Assembly: GCF_042643145.1 (NCBI RefSeq)
Contig: NZ_JBHRSA010000038.1
Location: 1 to 28,755, forward strand
Length of the DNA stretch: 28,755 nucleotides
Origin: Virgibacillus_O xinjiangensis
GTDB taxonomy: Bacteria; Bacillota; Bacilli; Bacillales; Amphibacillaceae
Direction: 5' to 3'
The notes beneath the pieces were generated by a model. It ran no database searches. It was given only the letters and a program-made list of their open reading frames with translations, and had not been told where the DNA came from. Below, piece by piece: positions 8,492 through 15,509 of this stretch (positions are counted from its first letter, which is position 1; every line of letters begins with the position of its first letter). The position numbers and the translations under genes were made by a program.

Positions 8492-9266
8492 AGTATTTCT
8501 CCTCCCTGCCGTCCGGTTCGGGACTTCCTGTCTTCCCGTTATAGATGAAATCGAGGACGTCCTGGTTCACGTCTTCTGCTTTCCCGTCATAGACGACACG
8601 TCCTTCCCTCACACCGATAATCCGCTCCGCATATTCAAGAGCCATCTCGACATGGTGGATATTGAGGATGATGGACATATCCGTCTCCCGGTTGATCCTC
8701 GTGAAGTCATCCATCACCTGCCTCGCTGTCACCGGGTCCAGAGAGGCGATCGGTTCATCCGCAAGAATGATATCCGGCTGTTGTGCCAACGTTCGGGCAA
8801 GAGCCACCCGCTGCTGCTGCCCGCCTGACAACTGGTCGACACGGACATAGGCCTTGTCGAGAATACCGACCTTGTCCAAAGCAGTCAGTGCTCTGATCTT
8901 TTGGTCTTTGGAAAAGATTCCTGTCACCTTCCGCCAAAAAGGAAGCTCCGGCACGAAGGATACCAGCACATTTTTCAAGACAGATATCCGGGTGACAAGG
9001 TTGAAGGATTGGAAAATCATCCCGATCCGCTGCCGGAATGTACGGATCTCCTTCCCCTTCAACGCATCCACCTTCACCCCATCCACGATGAGTTCACCTT
9101 CTGATATGTCATGCATACGATTAATGCATCGGATCAGCGTGGATTTGCCGGCACCCGAAAGGCCGATGATCGCCACGAATTCCCCTTTCTCGATTTTCAA
9201 GTTGATATTATCCAGTGCCCGGACGTTATTCGGATAGGTTTTTCCCACATTGATAAATTCGATCAT
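8484..9266 (-). CDS. phnC: Phosphonate-type ABC transporter ATPase PhnC
   Basis: A 260-aa cytoplasmic ATPase powering the PhnE permeases. Walker A GLSGAGKST (35-43), Q-loop near 86, ABC signature LSGGQQQR (146-153), Walker B IILADE (166-171), D-loop ASLDP and H-switch in IHHVE (about 203-206) are all intact. The length and the long insert at about 105-125 fit PhnC. It follows phnD after a 79-nt gap containing a hairpin. GGAG lies 8 nt before the ATG. Substrate range (phosphonate, phosphite, phosphate esters) cannot be fixed from sequence; no C-P lyase gene is in the window. Confidence 0.93.
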   Translation of the reverse strand: MIEFINVGKTYPNNVRALDNINLKIEKGEFVAIIGLSGAGKSTLIRCINRMHDISEGELIVDGVKVDALKGKEIRTFRQRIGMIFQSFNLVTRISVLKNVLVSFVPELPFWRKVTGIFSKDQKIRALTALDKVGILDKAYVRVDQLSGGQQQRVALARTLAQQPDIILADEPIASLDPVTARQVMDDFTRINRETDMSIILNIHHVEMALEYAERIIGVREGRVVYDGKAEDVNQDVLDFIYNGKTGSPEPDGREEKYYV

Positions 9267-9288
9267 CGTTCATTCTCCATTCTATGAA

Positions 9289-9319
9289 AATGAGAACATC
9301 GACCGGCGATGCTCTCATT
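9289..9319 (-). other. Intercistronic hairpin between phnD and phnC
   Basis: Arms AATGAGA-A-CATCG and CGATG-C-TCTCATT form a 12-bp stem with one internal mismatch and a 5-nt loop, with only a short T-rich tail on the minus strand. It may reduce read-through or protect the phnD message, so that binding protein exceeds transporter. Confidence 0.55.
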
Positions 9320-9345
9320 GACTTAAAGCTTCATCTTGCTATCGT

Positions 9346-10434
9346 TCAGTTCAAGCTCTTCACCATTTCTTGTGCTTCTCTTTCGTTATCATAATCAGAG
9401 GCTTCCGCTTCCTGATATCCCTCATGATTGTAGATGGAAATGACTTCTTTCCCTTCCTCTGTCTCGCCGATATCCATGAATGCCTGCTGGATCGCCGATT
9501 TCAGATCCTCATCCATGATATCCGAATTCTTGCTGACACTGATGGTGTCGTTATAGATGCCTGGTGTCACACCAATCACATCCGTATCCTCCCAGATGGT
9601 TCCTTCTCCATCGAACTCACTTTGCCACTTGTCTACATTGTCACGCCTAGCATCCGCATACGTCACCATGACATCAATCTGGCCGGAAGCAAGCCGTGCA
9701 AAGGCACTTCCATAGGAGTCGGACTGGACCACATTCTCGAGATCGGTGATCGTCTTGCCATAGTTTTCATCCAGCCATAAAGCCGGATAGATGTATCCTG
9801 CCGGTGAAGAAGAAGACATCACAGCCCAGGATGCACTGTTAAGATCTTCAAACGTCAATTCCTTTCCATTGTTCACCTTCTCCGCCAATTCTTGCCCTTT
9901 TTCCGACGGACCGGCAATCACCAACGCACGATAGCTTGTCGCCTGCTCATCAGATGCTTCAATCGGCTCATTCTCATTCCACACTTTCGGATCATCCGAA
10001 TCCACACTCAAACCGGCACGCGTCGCTGTCAAAACAACCTCTGCGCCATCGTCATACAACACATATGTACCACCCGGAATCAACCCGACATCGGTCGTCC
10101 CAGCAGAAAGAGCCTCCCCAACCGCTTCATAATTCGTACCGACCGTGATATCAACTTCCCCTATGTCATACCCCTGGGAAGACATTTCCTCTTTCAATAG
10201 ATCTTTCAAAGGCTCTGTCGCCGTAATGATTTCCTCCGGATCCCTAGAAGGTACGAAACCGACAGAAAGGGTATCGATGGTTTCATTCTCCGCCACTTCT
10301 TCCGACTCGGAATTATCCGCTCCCGCCCCAGAAGTTTCTTCCCCTTCTGAACTGCTTTCCTCTGCATTATCCCCGCAAGCTGCCAACACGACCACAAAAA
10401 GACTGACCATCAACCATAACAAGACTTTTCTCAA
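9346..10434 (-). CDS. phnD: Phosphonate-type ABC transporter substrate-binding lipoprotein PhnD
   Basis: A 362-aa lipoprotein, first gene of the importer operon. The signal peptide ends in lipobox LAAC (Cys20). An acidic Ser/Glu-rich linker (21-52) follows, then the periplasmic-binding fold of the PhnD family (LSVGFVPSRDPEEI start, SSPAGYIYPALWL near 208-220, YGSAFARLASGQIDVMVTYADA near 240-262). It anchors on the outer face of the membrane and captures the ligand. The start is TTG, preceded by AGGAAGG at 5 nt. Pho boxes upstream predict induction at low phosphate. The true ligand is not readable. Confidence 0.92.
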   Translation of the reverse strand: MRKVLLWLMVSLFVVVLAACGDNAEESSSEGEETSGAGADNSESEEVAENETIDTLSVGFVPSRDPEEIITATEPLKDLLKEEMSSQGYDIGEVDITVGTNYEAVGEALSAGTTDVGLIPGGTYVLYDDGAEVVLTATRAGLSVDSDDPKVWNENEPIEASDEQATSYRALVIAGPSEKGQELAEKVNNGKELTFEDLNSASWAVMSSSSPAGYIYPALWLDENYGKTITDLENVVQSDSYGSAFARLASGQIDVMVTYADARRDNVDKWQSEFDGEGTIWEDTDVIGVTPGIYNDTISVSKNSDIMDEDLKSAIQQAFMDIGETEEGKEVISIYNHEGYQEAEASDYDNEREAQEMVKSLN

Positions 10435-10475
10435 CGTAACCTTCCTCTCCCCAATCTATATTTGAAACTAGTTCC

Positions 10476-10529
10476 AGTATAGGGAAAGAATATTAAGAAA
10501 ATAGTAAGCATACATGAAGTTATTGTAAA
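10476..10529 (-). promoter_or_regulatory. PhoP box array and promoter of the phnDCEE operon
   Basis: Minus strand hexamers TTTACA (10524-10529), TTCATG (10513-10518), TTACTA (10502-10507) and TTAATA (10491-10496), each separated by 5 bp. The -10 TATACT (10476-10481) follows after 9 bp. The first box is a perfect match to the Bacillus PhoP repeat and the others are partial. There is no good -35, consistent with dependence on an activator. Confidence 0.78.
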
Positions 10530-10600
10530 AATATGGTAGTTTTAGCCTGCGTATAGATGAATCATAGGTAGAATGGTGGTGGGGTTGGTCTTTGGGGCGT

Positions 10601-10634
10601 AAAAAAAGTAAGAACCGGGAAGTTCTTACTTTTT
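10601..10634 (-). terminator. Terminator of the DUF2075 gene (possibly bidirectional)
   Basis: Stem AAAGTAAGAAC / GTTCTTACTTT (11 bp) with a 6-nt loop. There are seven T on the minus strand and five T on the plus strand. It separates the nuclease-helicase gene from the phn promoter. Confidence 0.88.
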
Positions 10635-10659
10635 GGTGGTTTCTATATTTAAAAATCGC

Positions 10660-12510
10660 TTAGTTTTCCATCCGCTTCTTTATATATGCAGCCAGATCTT
10701 CATCACAACAATAGACATAACATCCCTTCATGCCTCTTGTCATAAGCGTCCTATAAGTATTCCGCACAAGGTCGTAAAGGGGATCGCTTTGGCCTTTCTT
10801 TGGTTTGGCCGGTCGCGCTCCTCTATCCCTGAACTCATCTCTTCTAACCACCAGCGAGTCTGTTTCTGGATCATAGCCCAGATCCTTTCCTATAATGACC
10901 CCAACATAGTCCATTTCCAATCCCTGGACAGTGTGAATGCATCCTACTTGGTTCGCACAATCAGGGTGAATCGCCCAATCAATACGATTCGGATCATTCC
11001 AGGGCAACTCGAAGTCATGCTCTTCAATGACGACATCCTTGGGCAGCTCCCCATTCACGGGTTTCTTATTCCACTGCCAAGCATATCCGGCAAGCAGCCT
11101 GCCATTTCTTTTGTCGACGATTTCTTCAATCAATTGATGCGGATCAGGTACTATATTAAAGTCAAAATCGCCTTCTAACTCTACATGTTCATCACTAAAT
11201 CCTAATAAGCTGTCCAACCACTGGATATAGTTCCCTGACCCCGAACAGCGATATTGTGATTCGAGTTCGACCGTATGTATTTCAGCACCTTGCTTCTCAG
11301 CCTCTTCTTCAATTAATTTAACCGTCCCTATATCCTTCTTAGAAATAACCTGCTGATCGTCTACAAAGAAAACACTGACTTTGGAGGACCTTATGATTTG
11401 TGTTGCTTGGTTCTCCCCAGGAATCTTTTTCTTCATATGTCCCTGTTCTTTAAGACGATGTGCTTCATCACAGATAAGCACTTCGAAATATTCCTCAGGT
11501 GTATCTACATAGGATGCAGAACCTTTGAATAGATTCCTGACCTCCATATGATTTGAATTACCGACTACCTTCTTTCTCAGTATCTCTCTGAATGCCTGAT
11601 TCGGCGTAATATATTCTACATAGGCATCTGATTTCAAAAAAGCACTGATCAGGTTCAAGCCGATAACTGACTTGCCTGTCCCAGGCCCGCCTTTAATGAT
11701 GATGACTTGCTTTTGATCTGTCTTTGTCTGTGCCTGGTTATAGATACTCCGTACTTTTTCATACGCAACCTTTTGCTCATCCAATAGGACAAATTCTTCG
11801 TTGCCTTCAATCAAAGAACCAACTGTTTCAACAAGCTTCTTAGATGGCCGGATTCTTCCATGTTCGATTGCCTCAGCAATCTCAGCACCGTTTCCTTCCG
11901 AAACAAGATGATTTATTTTCTTTGCGAGCTCCCTATCCCCAAACTGGAAATAAATTGGTGAATCCCCAATAAACTCGTTGTATTTCGGATTTAATAAAGG
12001 CTCGTTACTTCTATTCGCTATATAGTTGTGCAAATAGGCACAGGAATTCAACTGAATCGATAGGTCTGTATACAAAGATTCATTGAAGTTCATGAGAAAC
12101 CGTTTGTAGGAGGTTGCTTGATAAGAGGGGTGTACAGTTTCCCGTTCTCTCCCACCCAGAAAGGTTCTGACAATCCCGCTTCCTTCTGCCATGTCAGCTT
12201 TTTGCCATTGTTTCAGTTCAATGATCATTGCATTTTTCTTGCCTTTTTTATCCCGGCCAGCAATGATAAAATCAATTCTCTTTTCCGTGGAAGGAAGTTT
12301 GTATTCTAATAGGATATGTGTATCTTTCTCAATATCGGAATCCCTTACTACCTTGGCCATCTCCGGCAACGAATTTTCCCATGATCGGAATTCTCCCTCT
12401 GAAACTACCTTGTTCATTTTCTTATAAACATTTTCTTTAAGCACGTACCCTATTTTGTTCTCGTAGATATGATCGATAAAATCGGACGACTTCTCATTAT
12501 AAACAATCAT
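10660..12510 (-). CDS. PD-(D/E)XK nuclease plus SF1-like helicase/ATPase (DUF2075 family)
   Basis: I start it at the ATG encoding MIVYNEKSS, which has GAGGG 6 nt before it; an upstream in-frame TTG has no such site. The product is 616 aa and cytoplasmic. The N-terminal part (about 60-105) has the pattern of a PD-(D/E)XK nuclease: LLEYKLPSTEKRIDF (Asp80) then IIELKQW (Glu98, Lys100). The C-terminal part is a DUF2075 P-loop ATPase: Walker A GGPGTGKS (274-281), Walker B LICDEAHR (345-352), VFFVDDQQ (380-387), ESQYRCSG (417 on), HTVQGLEMDYVGVIIG (526-541) and TYRTLMTRG (585-593), i.e. helicase motifs I to VI. It is a single-gene unit. Roles in DNA/RNA processing or phage defence are suggested by the architecture only. 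Confidence 0.85.
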   Translation of the reverse strand: MIVYNEKSSDFIDHIYENKIGYVLKENVYKKMNKVVSEGEFRSWENSLPEMAKVVRDSDIEKDTHILLEYKLPSTEKRIDFIIAGRDKKGKKNAMIIELKQWQKADMAEGSGIVRTFLGGRERETVHPSYQATSYKRFLMNFNESLYTDLSIQLNSCAYLHNYIANRSNEPLLNPKYNEFIGDSPIYFQFGDRELAKKINHLVSEGNGAEIAEAIEHGRIRPSKKLVETVGSLIEGNEEFVLLDEQKVAYEKVRSIYNQAQTKTDQKQVIIIKGGPGTGKSVIGLNLISAFLKSDAYVEYITPNQAFREILRKKVVGNSNHMEVRNLFKGSASYVDTPEEYFEVLICDEAHRLKEQGHMKKKIPGENQATQIIRSSKVSVFFVDDQQVISKKDIGTVKLIEEEAEKQGAEIHTVELESQYRCSGSGNYIQWLDSLLGFSDEHVELEGDFDFNIVPDPHQLIEEIVDKRNGRLLAGYAWQWNKKPVNGELPKDVVIEEHDFELPWNDPNRIDWAIHPDCANQVGCIHTVQGLEMDYVGVIIGKDLGYDPETDSLVVRRDEFRDRGARPAKPKKGQSDPLYDLVRNTYRTLMTRGMKGCYVYCCDEDLAAYIKKRMEN

Positions 12511-12603
12511 TACAATCCCTCGCTTACTATGCAAAGTTGCACTTTACCTTATATCCACATTTTACCATCACCGTAGCACTTTTTGAGAAAATATGATTTT
12601 GCA

Positions 12604-12641
12604 AAACAAAAAAGAGCGGGAATGTACCGCCCCACTCTTTT
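12604..12641 (-). terminator. Terminator of the ALDH-ligase-thiolase-ADH operon
   Basis: Stem CCCACTCTTTT / AAAAGAGCGGG (11 bp, one G-T pair) with a 10-nt loop. On the minus strand the T run is TTTTTTG then TTTT. It lies about 95 bp past the alcohol dehydrogenase stop. Confidence 0.82.
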
Positions 12642-12735
12642 AAAACCCTGTCTGATAGAATTCGGCCAATTAGCAACCAACATGCCCTCTCAAAAACACC
12701 TTCTCAAAAGGCCGGACCAACAAGACCAAACGTCC

Positions 12736-13788
12736 TTACCACTGGTTGACCACACTTATTCCCGGTGCATTGAATTCGCCCATTTCCTCAAGAATATCGG
12801 CAGCTTGCTCCAGATTCACTTTTCTCGTAATCATTTTTTCCGGCTGCAAGACGCCACTTTCAATCATGTTGAGCATGGCTGGGAACCTGGAAACGGGCAT
12901 ATTGGATGAACCGATGAATTCCAGCTCCTTTACCACCATCAGATCCACTGGCAAATCCACTTTACCTTGTTCATCAGCTGATGTCATCCCCAGTTGCAGA
13001 TGTCTTCCCCGCTTACGCAGACTGTTCACCGAGTTTTGGCAAGTAATTGCCGCGCCCAGTGCATCCACTGCCACATGCGTTCCACCATCCGTAATGTCCA
13101 TGATCTTTTGGACTGCATCCTCTTTACTTCCATTTATCGTAACTTCCGCACCAAATTCTTTGGCAAGCTTGAGGGATTCATCATTTATATCGACAGAAAT
13201 GACACGAGCACCCATCGCACTGGCTACATGTGTCACACATAAGCCCAGACCTCCACAACCATGGACAGCAACCCATTCTCCTGGTTGCAATCTTGCTTGA
13301 TCGATCAATCCATGGAATGCGGTCATGAAGCGGCAGCCTAATGCACCACCCGCTTCAAACGAAATCGAATCAGGCAGAATCACCGCATTGCGGTCTGCAT
13401 CCGGAACATGAACATACTCTCCGTAGCCGCCCCAGTAAGTGACACCAACAATGCTGCCGTGATCACAAATATTCGAATGACCTGTCATACAGTATTCACA
13501 TGTGCCCTCTCCATGGGCATGGGGAACGACGACACGATCGCCTTTTTTGAATTTCGTCACATTGCTGCCCACTTGCTCCACTACCCCTGAAAATTCATGT
13601 CCCAGCACATGTGGCAGATCCAAGTTCATGCCGATCCATCCCAAATCACCTTTCACAAAGTGATAGTCGCTTCTACAAATTCCGTTGGCCTTTACTCGCA
13701 CAATGACACCATCTTCTGTCAAGCTCGGCTCTGGCACGTCCTGAATCTCCAACTTTTTATTGAACTCTGTAAATACTAAGGCTTTCAT
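12736..13788 (-). CDS. Zinc-dependent medium-chain alcohol dehydrogenase
   Basis: A 350-aa NAD(P)-linked dehydrogenase oxidising an alcohol to an aldehyde or ketone. Catalytic zinc ligands are Cys38 (GICRSDYH), His64-Glu65 (GHEFSG) and Cys152 (GCRFMTAFHG). The structural zinc site has Glu94, Cys97, Cys100 and Cys108, i.e. Glu in place of the first Cys. The nucleotide site is GCGGLG (177-182), and Asp200 at the end of the next strand suggests NAD. GAGGGGG lies 7 nt before the ATG. It is the last gene of the operon, 91 nt after the DUF35 gene. Neighbouring aldehyde dehydrogenase and CoA ligases suggest it feeds the same pathway; the substrate is unknown. Confidence 0.9.
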   Translation of the reverse strand: MKALVFTEFNKKLEIQDVPEPSLTEDGVIVRVKANGICRSDYHFVKGDLGWIGMNLDLPHVLGHEFSGVVEQVGSNVTKFKKGDRVVVPHAHGEGTCEYCMTGHSNICDHGSIVGVTYWGGYGEYVHVPDADRNAVILPDSISFEAGGALGCRFMTAFHGLIDQARLQPGEWVAVHGCGGLGLCVTHVASAMGARVISVDINDESLKLAKEFGAEVTINGSKEDAVQKIMDITDGGTHVAVDALGAAITCQNSVNSLRKRGRHLQLGMTSADEQGKVDLPVDLMVVKELEFIGSSNMPVSRFPAMLNMIESGVLQPEKMITRKVNLEQAADILEEMGEFNAPGISVVNQW

Positions 13789-13879
13789 ACCTATTCCCCC
13801 TCAAAAAGTTAATGGGATTGCTTATATGAAAAAAATGGAACACCACCAGATGAATAGTAAACTTGCTCATCACATAAAG

Positions 13880-14299
13880 TCAGTCAGATTCCATCGGTCT
13901 GAATTTCGGAATGGTTATTTCATCGGACCAATCCTCGAAGGCGACCTTTACCTCCTGGCCGACCTTGACGTCATCCGGCCTGCAGCCTATGACATTGCTC
14001 ATCATCGTCGGGCCTTCATCCAATTCAATAATGGCCACCACATACGGTATGTCTTTGGCATATGCCGCTGAAATGGCTTGGTGCATGATGGTGTAAGTCT
14101 TTACCTTTCCCATGCCAGAAGCCTTCACCCACTCCACATCCCTCGACATACACTCCGTACACATAATCCGTGGATAAAATTGATGATGGCCGCATTCCCT
14201 GCACTGTTGGATGAGCAACTCGTGATGCCGGCAGCCTTGCCAATAGACTTCTGTTTCCACCGTGGGCTGTGGGAAGTTTTTGCCGATATGTTCTTCCAT
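13880..14299 (-). CDS. DUF35 zinc-ribbon/OB-fold protein (partner of the thiolase-like protein)
   Basis: A 139-aa protein with an N-terminal helix, a rubredoxin-like zinc ribbon (Cys33, Cys36, Cys47, Cys50) and a C-terminal OB fold (about 55-130; CRPDDVKVGQEVKV is typical). Members of this family bind acyl-CoA or support SCP2-type thiolase or aldolase partners in the same operon. It starts 2 nt after the thiolase-like gene; the end of that gene supplies its AGGGAGG site, so the two are translationally coupled and probably form a complex. It has no catalytic activity of its own that I can recognise. Confidence 0.9.
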   Translation of the reverse strand: MEEHIGKNFPQPTVETEVYWQGCRHHELLIQQCRECGHHQFYPRIMCTECMSRDVEWVKASGMGKVKTYTIMHQAISAAYAKDIPYVVAIIELDEGPTMMSNVIGCRPDDVKVGQEVKVAFEDWSDEITIPKFRPMESD

Positions 14300-14301
14300 A
14301 C

Positions 14302-15468
14302 CTAAACCTCCCTGCCTAAAATAAGTGTGGTATGACTGGACATGATGCCACCCTGTCCATGGACAAGCGCTACATTCGCACCGGCTACCTGCCTTTCATC
14401 TGCTTCACGTCTCAATTGTGTCACCGCCTCTGTCAGATGGAACATGGAACCAGGATTGCCTGGATGACAATGGGAAAGCAACCCTCCATGCGTATTGATG
14501 GGCAGAGAACCGCCAAGTTCAATGGCCCCACTTTCTGCAAAGGCACCACCCTCCCCCTTTTCACAAAAGCCTAGATCCTCCAATTCAATGAGAACGGTTG
14601 GTGTGAAACAATCATACAGCTCAGCAACATCAATATCCCTTGGTCCGAGGCCTGCCATATCGTACGCACGCTGTCCCGAATCCTTCGCTGCTGACGTTGT
14701 CAGGCTTTGGGCTTGGCTAATATGTTCATGCCGATGCCCTTCTCCGACCCCCAATAAATAGACAGGTTGTCGTGACATGCTTTTCGCCTTCTCCGCTGAT
14801 GTCAGGATTACCGCTGACCCTCCATCCGATATGAGAGAACAATCGAATAGATGAAGCGGTTCAGCGATCATACGTGAATGCACCACATCTTCCACTGTGA
14901 TCAGCTCACGCTTCTGTGCTGTTGGATTCAAGTTCGCATGTTTTCTAGCTGCCACCGCAATCGCCGCATATTGCTCGGAAGTTGTCCCGAACTCGGCCAT
15001 ATGCGCCCTGCCAATCAGAGCGTATAATGAAGGAACAGACGGACCATAAGGGGATTCAAACTGCGGGTGGCCAGTAGAAGCCTGGGTGTTCATGGCTTTT
15101 TCCTTGGATATCCCACTCCTGAGGCTATCTGCCATCGAAATGAGCACTGTCTCACACATTCCTGTGGCAATTGCAGAAGCAGCATGGTGGAGCAGAGAAA
15201 ATGTTGTTCCTCCTCCCGTCCCCACACTTAAGCAATACTTCGGATCAATTTGTAAGTACTCCGCCATCGCCTCGGAATGATAGAGAAAAGGCTCCGCCCA
15301 TGAATCGCAGGTTATTATTCCATCAATCTCCTCTTTGGTTACACCCGCATCGTCCATCGCCTTTAACGCTGCGTCCACCCAAAGCTGTGTAGCGGACATA
15401 TGGGGGACAACGCCTACCTCCGAATCTGCTGCACCGACAATTGCCGCCTTCCCTCGTAATGTTTCCAA
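14302..15468 (-). CDS. Thiolase-fold (SCP2/Ltp-type) protein lacking the canonical catalytic cysteines
   Basis: I choose a TTG start (MET-LRGKAAIVGAA) because AAGGGGG lies 6 nt before it and family members begin at this LRGKAAIVG motif; the frame remains open upstream to 15549. It is 388 aa. The N-terminal half is 1-225 (SDGGSAVIL near 214). In the C-terminal half ELYDCFTP is at 283-290, GGLLSHCHPG at 328-337 and VHGQGG at 369-374. The usual nucleophile segment is SVGTGGGT (81-88) without Cys, and the usual C-terminal CxG is HGQ. This favours an Ltp2-like aldolase/lyase or another acyl-CoA C-C bond reaction over true thiolysis. Annotation pipelines will call it acetyl-CoA acetyltransferase. 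The coupled DUF35 gene is the expected partner. Confidence 0.85.
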   Translation of the reverse strand: METLRGKAAIVGAADSEVGVVPHMSATQLWVDAALKAMDDAGVTKEEIDGIITCDSWAEPFLYHSEAMAEYLQIDPKYCLSVGTGGGTTFSLLHHAASAIATGMCETVLISMADSLRSGISKEKAMNTQASTGHPQFESPYGPSVPSLYALIGRAHMAEFGTTSEQYAAIAVAARKHANLNPTAQKRELITVEDVVHSRMIAEPLHLFDCSLISDGGSAVILTSAEKAKSMSRQPVYLLGVGEGHRHEHISQAQSLTTSAAKDSGQRAYDMAGLGPRDIDVAELYDCFTPTVLIELEDLGFCEKGEGGAFAESGAIELGGSLPINTHGGLLSHCHPGNPGSMFHLTEAVTQLRREADERQVAGANVALVHGQGGIMSSHTTLILGREV

Positions 15469-15509
15469 GCAATACCCCCTTCCCTGAACGATTATTCTAT
15501 TTTCCTCCG

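Noticed and set aside
6857..10434. Complete phosphonate degradation locus
   Set aside because: Only transporter genes are present; no C-P lyase, phosphonatase or phosphite dehydrogenase gene is in the window.
12533..12545. AAAGT-GCA-ACTTT palindrome upstream of the DUF2075 gene as an operator
   Set aside because: Arms of only 5 bp in AT-rich DNA without an adjacent regulator; chance is likely.
12746..13300. 184-codon plus-strand frame
   Set aside because: Antisense to the alcohol dehydrogenase, whose catalytic motifs are intact.
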